Position numbers and translations under genes: made by a program. Shown here piece by piece: positions 1-9,833 of a DNA stretch of 64,000 nt (its first letter is position 1; every line of letters begins with the position of its first letter). Where the stretch lies: contig PKQS01000010.1 in assembly GCA_017577945.1 (NCBI GenBank), positions 124,001-188,000 on the forward strand. Reading direction: 5' to 3'. The notes beneath the pieces are model-generated. The model did no database searches. It was not told where the DNA came from and saw only the letters and a list, made by a program, of their open reading frames with translations. This DNA is from Bacillota bacterium. GTDB taxonomy: Bacteria; Bacillota; Limnochordia; Limnochordales; ZCTH02-B6.

Positions 1-1076
1 TTGCGCCACAGCCCCGACTCGGGCACGCGCCGCAAGAGGAAGACAGCGCCGGCCAGCGTCAGGACGGAGGCGATGCCGATGGACGTCAGCGCCGACGACA
101 CGTTGGGGAACGACAAGAACAAGCTGACCAGCACGGCGGCCACGCCCAGCACGCCGGCGACGCCGAAGCCGGGGATGACCAGCAGCTCCAGCAGCAGCAA
201 GCCGATCCCTAGCAGGAACAGGAGCGCGACTTCCAGGCCCGCCAGACCGGTGATATAGCGGGCGCTGAAGAAGAGCGCCAAGGCGAGGAGACCCGCCGTG
301 CCAGGCACGCCCCAGCCCGGCGACGTCACTTCCGCCAGCAAGCCGAGAAAGCCCAGCGTCAGCAAGATCGAGCTCACGGTGGGCTCCGTCAGAAAGCGCG
401 CCACCCGCTCAGCCCAGTTCGGTTCCGTGTCGCGGATCTCCGCACCGGCGAAGCCGGCGAGCGCCAGCGCCTCGGCGCCGGACGACGCCAGCCCGTCGAT
501 AAAGCCCAGTTCCCACGCCCGCTGGGCCGACAGCGTCAGGATTTGCCCTTCCGGCGACACGCCTTCCACGGCCACCCGCCGGTCCACCATCGCCGCCGCG
601 ATGTGGGGGTCCCGCCCGCGCGCTTCCGCCATCGCCTCGAACTCGGCCCGCAACGCCGAGATGGTCTTTTCTTCCGCGGGCTGCGGTTCGGCCGCGCCGA
701 GGCTGGAGCCTGGCGCCATTACCAAATAATCGGCCGCCAGAGCAATGAGAGCCCCCGCCGACCAGGCCCGCTCGGGCACGTACGCGACGACCGGGAGGGA
801 CGTGCGCATCAGCGCGTCGCGAATTTCGGTGGCCGCGTCGACCCGGCCGCCAAACGTGTTGATGACCACCAGCAAGGCGTCGGCCCCTTCCTGCTCCGCG
901 GTCTGCACCACGCGGCGCACGTAGACGGCCAGCCCCTGCTCAATCGTACCCTCGATGTTGATACGGTAAACGAGCGGTTTGCTCGGTGCTTGCCCCGACA
1001 CTCCCGCGGCCGTTGCGAGCAGGATGGCCGCCGCCAGCAGCGCGGCCAGGGCCAGCCGGTTCCGCCGCATTCCCAT
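1..1076 (-). CDS. NfeD-family membrane serine protease (partial)
   Basis: Long-form NfeD protein, a ClpP/crotonase-fold serine protease fused to a membrane region; in Bacillus the relative YqeZ works with the flotillin-like YqfA/FloA. The frame opens at an ATG after a GAGGGGG ribosome site and runs off the left edge, so about 358 codons and no stop are visible. A signal peptide (residues 5-28) is followed by the protease domain with the WSAGALIALAAD segment, whose Ser is the expected nucleophile. From about residue 230 there are several membrane helices; the terminal OB-fold domain is cut off. It lies downstream of rpsU, the same neighbourhood as in Bacillus. Confidence 0.88.
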   Translation of the reverse strand, partial: MGMRRNRLALAALLAAAILLATAAGVSGQAPSKPLVYRINIEGTIEQGLAVYVRRVVQTAEQEGADALLVVINTFGGRVDAATEIRDALMRTSLPVVAYVPERAWSAGALIALAADYLVMAPGSSLGAAEPQPAEEKTISALRAEFEAMAEARGRDPHIAAAMVDRRVAVEGVSPEGQILTLSAQRAWELGFIDGLASSGAEALALAGFAGAEIRDTEPNWAERVARFLTEPTVSSILLTLGFLGLLAEVTSPGWGVPGTAGLLALALFFSARYITGLAGLEVALLFLLGIGLLLLELLVIPGFGVAGVLGVAAVLVSLFLSFPNVSSALTSIGIASVLTLAGAVFLLRRVPESGLWR

Positions 1077-1220
1077 TGTCAACCCCCTCAGCCAGGAACA
1101 TGCCGCGGCGCCGGCGCCGCGCCGGCTGCCAGGCAGTTTCATATCACGAAGAAATTCGCAAGAGCCCGAAACCGTTCCTCCCCGGCGCCTTTCGGGACGG
1201 ACTGGGGACGAGTGCGGGCG

Positions 1221-1252
1221 AAAGAAACGGGGAGGCGTTGCGCCGCCTCCCC
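1221..1252 (-). terminator. Rho-independent terminator after rpsU
   Basis: A perfect 9-bp GC-rich stem (1229-1237 with 1244-1252, loop of 6) is followed on the minus strand by a T-rich GTTTCTTT. It lies just after the rpsU stop, so nfeD probably needs read-through or its own promoter. Confidence 0.7.
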
Positions 1253-1265
1253 ACCGTGGTCTGCG

Positions 1266-1439
1266 CTACCGCTTCTTCCGCCGGGCAGCCTGCGCTTTCT
1301 TCTTGCGCCGCTCGCTGGGCTTGTCGTAGTGCTCGCGCTTGCGCAGCTCTGCCATAATGCCTTCGCGCCGGCGCAGCTCCTGAAAGCGCTTCAACGCCCG
1401 GTCCAAACTTTCGTTTTTCCCGACCCGCACTTCGGCCAT
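1266..1439 (-). CDS. rpsU: 30S ribosomal protein S21
   Basis: Small ribosomal subunit protein S21, 57 residues, close to the usual 57-60. It begins [19 protein letters not shown], carries the family-typical [14 protein letters not shown] stretch, and ends in a very basic tail. A purine-rich site (GGAGAGGGGG) lies upstream of the ATG at a slightly long spacing of about 11 bases. A hairpin terminator follows. The rpsU-nfeD order matches many Bacillota. Confidence 0.95.
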   Translation of the reverse strand: MAEVRVGKNESLDRALKRFQELRRREGIMAELRKREHYDKPSERRKKKAQAARRKKR

Positions 1440-1482
1440 CGCCTGGGCTACCCCCTCTCCCCGCCAGAATCCGCCACCGACC

Positions 1483-1827
1483 TCACGCGAACGGTCCCAG
1501 GGGTTTGCCGCCCAGCAAATGGAAGTGCAGGTGGTAAACCACCTGTCCGCTGTCCTTTCCGCAGTTGGTTACCACGCGGTAGCCTGACTGCTTGAGGCCG
1601 AACTTGTCCGCCAGCGCATTGGCCGCTTGCAGGATGCGGCCGAGCAGCTCGGTGTCGTCGGCCGACGCGTCGGCCAGCGCCGGAATGTGACGGCGCGGAA
1701 CGATCAGGAGATGAACGGGCGCCTGAGGATTGATGTCGCGGAACGCCACGACGTGCTCGTCTTCGTAGACGATGTCGCCGGGCACCTCACGCGCGATGAT
1801 GCCACAGAAAATGCACTGGTCGGCCAC
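1483..1827 (-). CDS. HIT-family nucleotide-binding hydrolase
   Basis: Histidine-triad protein of the HinT/PKCI branch, 114 residues, likely a purine nucleoside phosphoramidase; the natural substrate of bacterial members is uncertain. The active-site triad is visible as [12 protein letters not shown] near residue 100, and the N-terminal CIFCGII motif is typical. The start is GTG, placed by a strong AGGAGGTG site 9 bases upstream. HIT genes often sit between the rsmE/mtaB region and rpsU in Clostridia, and here it directly precedes rpsU. Confidence 0.92.
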   Translation of the reverse strand: MADQCIFCGIIAREVPGDIVYEDEHVVAFRDINPQAPVHLLIVPRRHIPALADASADDTELLGRILQAANALADKFGLKQSGYRVVTNCGKDSGQVVYHLHFHLLGGKPLGPFA

Positions 1828-1925
1828 CCGCGTTCCACCTCCTTCCCGCCGGCTCCGTCACGCTCGCGCGTCTTCGACGTGCGCGGCGCCGTTCCCTTCC
1901 GCCGTTTTCGGCGGCGCGGGGCGCG

Positions 1926-3065
1926 TCAGTCGGCCGCCGCCAGCCCCAGGCGGCGGGCGATGATTTCCTTTTGGATTTCCGAAGTGCCCCCGCCGATGGG
2001 ATACAGCCGCGCGTCACGGAAATAGCGTTCCACCGGATAGTCGGCGACGTACCCGTAGCCGCCGTGGATCTGCACCGCCATGGAGGTGACTTTGGTGACC
2101 ATCTCCGCCGCCGCCAGCTTGGCCATGGACGCCGCCAGCGGGCCGCCGGCGCCGCCGTAGCGCGCACAGGCCTGCAAGAACAACAGCCGCGCCTGCTCCA
2201 GCAGCACGTACATGTCGACCAAGGCGTGGCGGATTGCCTGAAACTCAGCGATAGCCCGGCCGAACTGCCGCCGGCTGCACGCGTAGTCCCGCGCCGCTGC
2301 GAATGCGGCCTCCGCGATGCCGACGCACTGGGCGGCCAGAAAGATGCGCTCTAGGTTGAAGTCTTCCATTACGTAATAAAAACCGCGGTTTTCCTCGCCC
2401 ACCAGCTGCGAGCGAGGCACGCGGCAGTCGACGAACGCCAGCTCCGCCGTCTCCGAGGTGTGCCAGCCCATCTTGTCCAGTTTGCGGGCCACCTGGAAGC
2501 CCGGCGTCTCTTTGTCGACCACGAGCAGCGAAATGCCGCGCCGGCCCAGCTCCGGCGCGGTCTTCACCGCCAGCGTCACGAAATCGGCCACGGGACCGTT
2601 GGTGATAAACGTCTTGCGCCCGTTGACCACGTAATGCTCGCCGTCGAGCACCGCCCGGGTGCGGATGGCGGCGAAATCGGAGCCGGCGTCCGGCTCCGTC
2701 ATGCCGATGGCGCCGATAATCTCGCCCCGGATGCCCCGCGGCAGATACTTGCGCTTTAGCTCCTCGGAGCCCACTTTCCAGATCGGGTACAGCGCCAGCA
2801 CCTGCACCAGCAGCGTGGCCCCGATGCCGGCGTTCACTTTCGAAATCTCCTGCACCGCCAGCGCCTGCGCGAGCACGTCGCCCCCGGCGCCGCCGTACTC
2901 CTCGGGAAACATGACGCCGATCAGGCCCTGCTCGCCCATGCGCCGCACGATGCCGGGCGGCAGGCAGCGGCGCCGCTCGTACTCGGCGGCCAGCGGGGCC
3001 ACTTCCCGCTCCGCGAACGCCCTGGCCATCTCCTGCACGGCCCGCTGATCGTCGGTCAGGTACAT
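1926..3065 (-). CDS. Acyl-CoA dehydrogenase, IVD/LCAD-like catalytic base
   Basis: FAD-dependent acyl-CoA dehydrogenase, 379 residues from the ATG chosen here; a longer upstream frame adds a poor 39-residue leader. It oxidises an acyl-CoA thioester to the 2-enoyl-CoA and passes electrons to ETF. Family motifs are [10 protein letters not shown] (121-130), KTFITNGP (151-158), RRQFGR and the C-terminal GGYGY...GGGTSEIQ. The position that holds the catalytic Glu in medium- and short-chain enzymes is Gly here, whereas DFNLERI puts a Glu at 239 where isovaleryl-CoA and long-chain enzymes carry their base. A branched-chain acyl-CoA substrate is therefore plausible, which would fit the branched-chain dehydrogenase complex at 40-44 kb, but this is inference. 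Confidence 0.9.
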   Translation of the reverse strand: MYLTDDQRAVQEMARAFAEREVAPLAAEYERRRCLPPGIVRRMGEQGLIGVMFPEEYGGAGGDVLAQALAVQEISKVNAGIGATLLVQVLALYPIWKVGSEELKRKYLPRGIRGEIIGAIGMTEPDAGSDFAAIRTRAVLDGEHYVVNGRKTFITNGPVADFVTLAVKTAPELGRRGISLLVVDKETPGFQVARKLDKMGWHTSETAELAFVDCRVPRSQLVGEENRGFYYVMEDFNLERIFLAAQCVGIAEAAFAAARDYACSRRQFGRAIAEFQAIRHALVDMYVLLEQARLLFLQACARYGGAGGPLAASMAKLAAAEMVTKVTSMAVQIHGGYGYVADYPVERYFRDARLYPIGGGTSEIQKEIIARRLGLAAAD

Positions 3066-3168
3066 CACCGGCGCCCACCCTCTCGGCACGGCCGGGCGCG
3101 CAAGCCCGCCCGCGGTGGTCCGTCGCCATCGTATGCCGTTTTCGGCGCGATTGTCAAGAATATGACGT

Positions 3169-3870
3169 TCAAATCTCTTCAATAAACAAAGGTCGAAAGC
3201 CGATGGCGTCGCAGGCGGCCAGGTGATACTTGACGCCCCGGTGCGTGCCCAGCAGCGCCCCGCGCTGCGCGGAACCGTGCAGGTGGCCGTACACGCAATG
3301 CTCGACGGGGAACTCCTCCAACAGGCGGGTGAACGCGGACGGCTCGTGCCGCTCGTTGACCGGCGGGAAGTGCAGCATGACGATGAGCCGGCGCGCGCCG
3401 GCTTTCACGGCGCTCTCCAGCGACATGCGTAAGCGGATCTGCTCCCGTGCGTAGATCGGTCCGTCGACGGCTTCGTCCCAGCCCGAGGCCCCGGGCACGA
3501 CCCAGCCCCGGCTGCCGCAGACGGCCCACTCGGGCGTCAGGCGTACGTGGTCGTTTTGCACTGCCTGCACGTTGGGCGGCAGCGCGCGCCGCACTTTCCC
3601 GATGCCGTTCCACCAGAAGTCGTGGTTGCCGCGGATAAGGATAATCCGCCCCGGCAGCGAGCCGAGATACGCCAGGTCTTCCCTGGCTTCCTCCAGCGTC
3701 ATGGCCCACGAGATGTCGCCGGGCACCAGCACGACGTCCTCCGGCCCGACGGTCTCTTGCCACGCCGCGCGGATCTTCTCGGGATGGTCTCGCCAGGCGG
3801 CGCCGAACACGTCCATCGGTTTGTCCTGTCCGCCCGGCAAATGCAGGTCGCCGATGGCGAAAACTTTCAA
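3169..3870 (-). CDS. Calcineurin-like metallophosphoesterase
   Basis: Predicted phosphohydrolase of the calcineurin-like fold (COG1768 type), 233 residues. The dimetal ligands are visible in order: GDLHL (7-11), GDISW, GNHDFWW, a later LHFPP with a His ligand, and GHLHG near residue 195. The substrate cannot be read from sequence. The start is TTG, selected because GGAGG lies 7 bases upstream. It follows the tyrosine phenol-lyase gene by 18 bases and is probably co-transcribed with it. Confidence 0.85.
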   Translation of the reverse strand: MKVFAIGDLHLPGGQDKPMDVFGAAWRDHPEKIRAAWQETVGPEDVVLVPGDISWAMTLEEAREDLAYLGSLPGRIILIRGNHDFWWNGIGKVRRALPPNVQAVQNDHVRLTPEWAVCGSRGWVVPGASGWDEAVDGPIYAREQIRLRMSLESAVKAGARRLIVMLHFPPVNERHEPSAFTRLLEEFPVEHCVYGHLHGSAQRGALLGTHRGVKYHLAACDAIGFRPLFIEEI

Positions 3871-3888
3871 GCCGCCGCCTCCTTCAAC

Positions 3889-5539
<1,651 letters not shown>

Positions 5540-5628
5540 GCGCTCACATCCCCCCGCCGCGCCTGCGCGGCACGCCGCGCCGGCACCCTGGCAGTCTAGG
5601 GAAAGTATAGCGCACGCCCGCGCCCGGG

Positions 5629-5667
5629 TAAAGAAAAGCCGCCCGGCCGCGCAACGCGGCCGGGCGG
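5629..5667 (-). terminator. Terminator after the Val/Arg repeat gene
   Basis: A 13-bp perfect stem (5639-5651 with 5655-5667) with a 3-base loop is followed on the minus strand by a T-rich CTTTTCTTTACC. It insulates the small repeat-protein gene from tatA-tpl. Confidence 0.85.
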
Positions 5668-5772
5668 TCAGGTCGCGTCGGCTGCCCCTGTTCCTGCCGC
5701 TGGCCAGCCGAACTTACGCGGCCGGACCACGCTGGGGCGCACGACGCGAAGCCAGCGAACGAAGCGGACCGG

Positions 5773-6081
5773 TCAGACGCACACCCGCTCCACGAACGAC
5801 ACCGGCCGCACGAACGCTACCCGGCGGACGAACACCGGGCGGACGAACACCGGCCGCACGGCTACCACTCGAGCAACGCCGTGGCAAACCGGCGTCACCA
5901 CCACGCGCACCCGCGACAGGAACGAGTCGGCGAAGTTGATGGTGCGGAGCGAGATGGTCCGGGGAAAGACGATGATCGTCCGGAGCCCGTGGTGATTGAC
6001 GGTGATGAACCGGACGCCGCGGCGCACCGCGATGGTCCGCAGAACCGTCGGATGCAGGCTGATGGTCTTGACGCAAGACAT
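5773..6081 (-). CDS. Val/Arg-rich repeat protein of unknown function
   Basis: Not recognised. The 102-residue product is preceded by an excellent AAGGAGGTG ribosome site and followed by a strong terminator, which argues for a real, separately transcribed gene. The first half repeats an LRTI-like unit (TVLRTIAV, GLRTIIVF, PRTISL, LRTINF); the second half repeats VRPVF. It contains about twenty Arg, one Lys and almost no acid, with Cys at 3, near 66 and at 101, and alternating basic/hydrophobic residues that suggest beta-strands. There is no signal peptide or clear membrane helix. A CATATCGT element (6114-6121) resembles a sporulation sigma E/K -10 box. A spore-coat or nucleic-acid-binding role is speculation. 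Confidence 0.7.
   Translation of the reverse strand: MSCVKTISLHPTVLRTIAVRRGVRFITVNHHGLRTIIVFPRTISLRTINFADSFLSRVRVVVTPVCHGVARVVAVRPVFVRPVFVRRVAFVRPVSFVERVCV
5794..5859 (-). repeat. 15-18 bp tandem coding repeat (VRPVF units)
   Basis: Four degenerate tandem copies of a 15-bp unit, two expanded to 18 bp, encode VRPVF, VRPVF, VRRVAF and VRPVSF at residues 75-96 of the small repeat protein. The copies differ mainly at third codon positions, suggesting an older duplication held by selection. Confidence 0.8.
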
Positions 6082-6301
6082 TCCGATACACCTCCTTCCG
6101 TGGGTTCGCTGACACGATATGGGAACTCGCCCGCGGCGGCGATAGTACCGGCTTCCCGTTTTCGGCCGCCGCCCCCCCAATGGCCAAGCCCGACCCCACC
6201 AATTGCCAGCGCCGCGGCGGCAGGGTGTCCCCGCCTATAACTAGAAGCTATTCGCCACGGCGGCAACGGAGTGCCACACGAGGAGGAATCGACCAGCCAC
6301 A

Positions 6302-8401
6302 ATGAGTACCTCTTTGCACTTCGGAGCAAGGCTGTGGCGCCATCCCGCGGCGCTTCTCCTGTCGCTGGCGCTGGCCGCCGTTCTGACGGGCTGTTTCGGC
6401 GGCTGGCCGGGCGGCGGCTCGGTCGTCCCGCCCGCGACGCTCACGATCCAAGGGACCGTAGCGCACGGCGCAACGGATGGTCCCCCGATCCCCGGCGCAA
6501 CGGTGTCGGTCGGCGACGTTTCCGCCGTCACGGACGCGGAAGGCCGCTTCAGCTTGGAAGTGGTCGTGGACGGGGATACGGTAACCGTCACCGTGTCGGC
6601 GCCCGGCTACGAGCCGCGCCAGGTCGTCGTCGCCGCGGGCGAGGGCGGGGTGATCGCGCTGGACGTGGCGTTGCAGCCGGTGGAAGAGCCCGGTGACAAG
6701 GATCCTGGCGAAGAGCCTGGCGAGCAGCCGGGCGAGGAAGAGCCAGGCGAAGGTGGCGGAAACTCGGGCGGCAACGGCGATGATACGGAGCCGGAAGAGC
6801 CGCAGCGCCCCGCGTACGAGGGCCGCGTCGCCGCGTCGGTGCGGCTTCGCAACGCGCCGGTGTCTGCGGCGGCCGTCGCGTCGACCGCGCCGTTTGCGGT
6901 TCCGCCGCAGCACGCGCCCAGCGCCCTGCGCCAGACGGCAGGCAACGAGTACGTGCCCGGGCAGTGGATCGTCGAAGTCGACGACAGCGGACCCGTGCAC
7001 GCGGCCGCCGTCGCGTGGGGCGAGGCCGGCATCGTTTCCGCGGAGCGTCTCTCCGACAGCTACTACCTGGTCGTCGCGGACGAAAGCTTGTCCGACGAAG
7101 AGGTCGAACAACGGCTCCGGTCGCTGCCCGGGGTCGTGGCGGTCGGGCGCAACCAGCGGGTCTACCCCATCGCGCTGGCCGTGACGCCCAACGACCCCTA
7201 CTATTCCCTGCAGTGGAGCCTGCCGCTCATCGGCGCCCCGTACGCGTGGAGCATCACCACGGGCAGCCCCAACGTAGTCGTGGCCGTCATCGACACGGGG
7301 CTGCGGGACGACCACCCCGACATCGACCCGCGCGCCGTCGTCTCCGGCCGCAACTTCGTCAGCGACCAGTCGTCCTCCAACTATCGCGACGGTGCTTCGT
7401 CGCTCAGCCACGGCACTATGGTGGCGGGCATCATCGGCGCCCGGACCAACAACGGCGTCGGCGTCGCCGGCCTCAACTGGTCCGTGTCCATCATGCCCGT
7501 GCGAGTGCTCAGCTCCAGCGGCAGCGGCACCGTGGCGAACGTAGGCCAGGGGATTCGCTGGGCCGTGGACAACGGCGCCGACGTCATCAACTTGAGCTTG
7601 GCCTGGGATTCCAACCCCAGCGATCCGGGCGAGCGGTTCGTGGCCGAGCAAATCGAGTACGCCATCAGCCGCGGCGTCACCGTGGTGGCCGGCGCGGGCA
7701 ACGACAACGGCCGCGTCACGATGCCCGCGGCACACCCTGACGTCATCGCCGTCGGCGCGGTCGACCGGAACAAGCGGCGCGCCTGGTACTCCAACTACGG
7801 CCCCGAGCTGGACCTGGTGGCGCCGGGTGGATCGCAGCAAAGCGGCTCGACCAGCGGCGGTATTTTGAGCACCGACGTCGTCAACCGCCGTCTCTCCTAT
7901 TCGTACCAGCAAGGCACGTCCTTCGCCTCGCCGCACGTGGCCGGCGTCGTGGCGCTCATGTACGCGAACGGCATCACTGACCCGTACACGGTGCGCGAAA
8001 TCTTGCTCGACACCGCGGAAGACCTGGGCGCGCGGGGCTTTGACTACCAGTACGGCTACGGGCTCGTGAACGCCTACGCGGCCGTGGCGGGCATTCGTCG
8101 CCAGGATGCCTTGGTTGGCGTGCTGGAAGCGGACGGGACGGTCGTGGGTCCGGTGCATCCCAAGCCCGCCGGCAACGAGCGAGTCGCGCTCGTGGAAAGC
8201 GTCGCGCCGGGCCGCCAGACGGTCTTCGGCTGGATCGACGTTAACGCGGATGGTTCGCTCGATGCAGGCGACTTTGCCGGCATGGCCGAAGTCGAAGTGC
8301 CCGAGCGGGGAACCGCGGCCGTCGACCTCGACCTGTACATCCTGGACACGCTGCCCGGCGACACGCAGCAGCGGCTGCTGGGCATCGTCAACCAAGGGTG
8401 A
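6302..8401 (+). CDS. Subtilisin-like serine protease, predicted lipoprotein
   Basis: S8 family protease of 699 residues predicted to be lipid-anchored outside the membrane: the signal peptide ends in a lipobox LTGC with Cys31. Domains in order: a carboxypeptidase-regulatory-like beta domain (about 45-115), an acidic Pro/Gly/Glu linker (about 120-150), a fervidolysin-like propeptide (about 217-290), the catalytic domain (about 300-600), and a tail with the Ca-binding-like loop DVNADGSLDAGDF. The triad is Asp331 (VIDTG), His370 (SHGTMVAG) and Ser540 (GTSFASPHVAG), with oxyanion Asn467. The AGGAGG site is an unusually long 15 bases from the ATG. The gene is followed 11 bases later by the BsuPI-domain gene. 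Confidence 0.93.
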   Translation: MSTSLHFGARLWRHPAALLLSLALAAVLTGCFGGWPGGGSVVPPATLTIQGTVAHGATDGPPIPGATVSVGDVSAVTDAEGRFSLEVVVDGDTVTVTVSAPGYEPRQVVVAAGEGGVIALDVALQPVEEPGDKDPGEEPGEQPGEEEPGEGGGNSGGNGDDTEPEEPQRPAYEGRVAASVRLRNAPVSAAAVASTAPFAVPPQHAPSALRQTAGNEYVPGQWIVEVDDSGPVHAAAVAWGEAGIVSAERLSDSYYLVVADESLSDEEVEQRLRSLPGVVAVGRNQRVYPIALAVTPNDPYYSLQWSLPLIGAPYAWSITTGSPNVVVAVIDTGLRDDHPDIDPRAVVSGRNFVSDQSSSNYRDGASSLSHGTMVAGIIGARTNNGVGVAGLNWSVSIMPVRVLSSSGSGTVANVGQGIRWAVDNGADVINLSLAWDSNPSDPGERFVAEQIEYAISRGVTVVAGAGNDNGRVTMPAAHPDVIAVGAVDRNKRRAWYSNYGPELDLVAPGGSQQSGSTSGGILSTDVVNRRLSYSYQQGTSFASPHVAGVVALMYANGITDPYTVREILLDTAEDLGARGFDYQYGYGLVNAYAAVAGIRRQDALVGVLEADGTVVGPVHPKPAGNERVALVESVAPGRQTVFGWIDVNADGSLDAGDFAGMAEVEVPERGTAAVDLDLYILDTLPGDTQQRLLGIVNQG

Positions 8402-8412
8402 GGTGACATCCG

Positions 8413-8946
8413 ATGCGAGACCCGCGCAGCAGTCCCTCTTCGCCGCCCCGTGAGCCGCGGGCCGGAGCGGCCCGCCGCAGGGCGCTCCTCGGCGCGGCCT
8501 TGTTGCTGCTGGTTGCCGCTTTCGCCCTGGCGGCCGCGGCGCGCCGCCCAGCGGCCCAAGAACCGGAAGCCGGCGGCGGCCGCCTGCTGCTGGCGCTCCA
8601 CGCGGAGCCCGCGCAAATCAGCGGCGAAACGTACTACGTGCTGACGCTGGCGGCCGCCGCGGCCGGTCCCGACGGCGAGACGCTGACGTTCCCCAACGGG
8701 CAGCTGTTCGACTTCGCCGTTCTACAGGACGGCCGCGAAGTGTGGCGCTGGTCCCGAGGCCGCGCGTTCCACCAGGCGGTGGTGCAGCGCCCGCTGGCCT
8801 ACGGCGAGCTGCTCGTCTTCAACGTCGTCTGGGACGGTCGCACCGCCGCCGGAGACCCCGTGCAAGGCGAAGTGGAACTGCAAGGCTGGCTGACGGCCGC
8901 GCCGCCACGGCCAGCTCCGCCGATGACGCTGCGGCTCGGCGAATGA
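8413..8946 (+). CDS. BsuPI-domain protein, possible protease inhibitor
   Basis: Secreted or anchored 177-residue protein with an N-terminal hydrophobic segment (about 25-43) after an Arg-rich start. Residues about 60-165 match the BsuPI domain (intracellular proteinase inhibitor family): NGQLFDFAVLQDGREVWRWS, then AYGELLVFNVVWDG. In Bacillus subtilis the founding member inhibits the intracellular subtilisin; many other members are unstudied. Its position 11 bases after a subtilase, with a GAGGTGA ribosome site, suggests that the two work as a pair, but inhibition is not demonstrable here. Confidence 0.85.
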   Translation: MRDPRSSPSSPPREPRAGAARRRALLGAALLLLVAAFALAAAARRPAAQEPEAGGGRLLLALHAEPAQISGETYYVLTLAAAAAGPDGETLTFPNGQLFDFAVLQDGREVWRWSRGRAFHQAVVQRPLAYGELLVFNVVWDGRTAAGDPVQGEVELQGWLTAAPPRPAPPMTLRLGE

Positions 8947-9007
8947 GCTGAGCGCCGGGCGCGCACCCCGGCAAGTCCGGCGGATTCTCACCGACGACAA
9001 ATTGCCG

Positions 9008-9056
9008 CAAACGACAACGCCCTGGGTGAGCTGGCCTATCCCAGCTCGCCCAGGGC
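9008..9056 (-). terminator. Terminator overlapping the end of rsmE
   Basis: A 16-bp stem with one G-U pair (9019-9034 with 9041-9056) encloses a 6-base loop that contains the rsmE stop codon. The minus-strand sequence after it is T-rich but imperfect (GTTGTCGTTTG). It probably ends the heat-shock/prmA/rsmE transcript. Confidence 0.7.
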
Positions 9057-9833
9057 GCCCAGCACCAACGCCGCGGCCACAAGCCCCGCGGTCTCGGTGC
9101 GCAAGATGCGAGGTCCTAAGGTGACGGGCTGCGCGCCGTGCCGCTGGGCCAACGCGATCTCGGCTTCGGCGAAGCCCCCTTCCGGCCCGATGACGATGGT
9201 AAGCCGCGCCGGCGCGGCGGGGGTGTGACTCGCCGCCAGCGCCGCGGCCGCCTCCAGCAGCCGCAGCGTCGTCTCGCCTTCCCAGGGGACGAACACGGTA
9301 CCCAGGTCGCGCCGCCGCCACAGCTCCTCCCATGCGTGCACCGCTTCCACCCGCGGCACCCGCGCCCGGCCCGACTGCTTGGCCGCTTCGTAGGCGATCC
9401 GCTGCCAGCGCTCCACGCGGGCGCCGGCCTTTTCCTCGTCGAGGCGTACGACCGTGCGCTGCGTGCTGAGCGGAATAATCCGGGAAACGCCCACCTCAAC
9501 CGCCTTCTGCACGATGAAATCCATCTTGTCGCCTTTGGCGATGCCTTGGGCCAGCGTCACGTGCACCGAAGGCTCGGCGGCGGAAAGGCGGCCGCTGCGG
9601 ATGCGGACCGTCACCGCCCGCGGCGACACTTGGTGCAGCTCCGCCTCGTATTCGTACCCGCGCCCGTCGCAGACGACGACGACGTCGCCGGGCGCGAGGC
9701 GCAGCACTCGCGCCGCGTGGATCGAGTCCGTTTCGGAGAGGGCAACGATATCGCCGGCGGCCAGCGGCGCTTTTTCGGCTGCGCCCGCCGGGAGGTCCGC
9801 CGCGTCAGGGACAAGAACGAAAAAGCGGTGCAT
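9036..9833 (-). CDS. rsmE: 16S rRNA (uracil1498-N3)-methyltransferase
   Basis: RsmE methylates N3 of U1498 in 16S rRNA using SAM. The 265-residue protein starts MHRFFV, has the N-terminal PUA-like domain, then the SPOUT knot domain with VIGPEGGF and LGPRILRTETAGL binding SAM. The ATG overlaps the prmA stop (TGATG), a tight translational coupling, so a longer upstream frame through prmA is rejected. It is the last gene of the heat-shock operon. Confidence 0.96.
   Translation of the reverse strand: MHRFFVLVPDAADLPAGAAEKAPLAAGDIVALSETDSIHAARVLRLAPGDVVVVCDGRGYEYEAELHQVSPRAVTVRIRSGRLSAAEPSVHVTLAQGIAKGDKMDFIVQKAVEVGVSRIIPLSTQRTVVRLDEEKAGARVERWQRIAYEAAKQSGRARVPRVEAVHAWEELWRRRDLGTVFVPWEGETTLRLLEAAAALAASHTPAAPARLTIVIGPEGGFAEAEIALAQRHGAQPVTLGPRILRTETAGLVAAALVLGALGELG

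Noticed and set aside
6203..6240. Sigma-A promoter for the subtilase (TTGCCA and TATAAC)
   Set aside because: The spacing is 27 bases, too long for a normal promoter.
6248..8395. 715-codon minus-strand frame opposite the subtilase
   Set aside because: The plus strand holds a complete protease with an intact triad; the minus frame has no family features.
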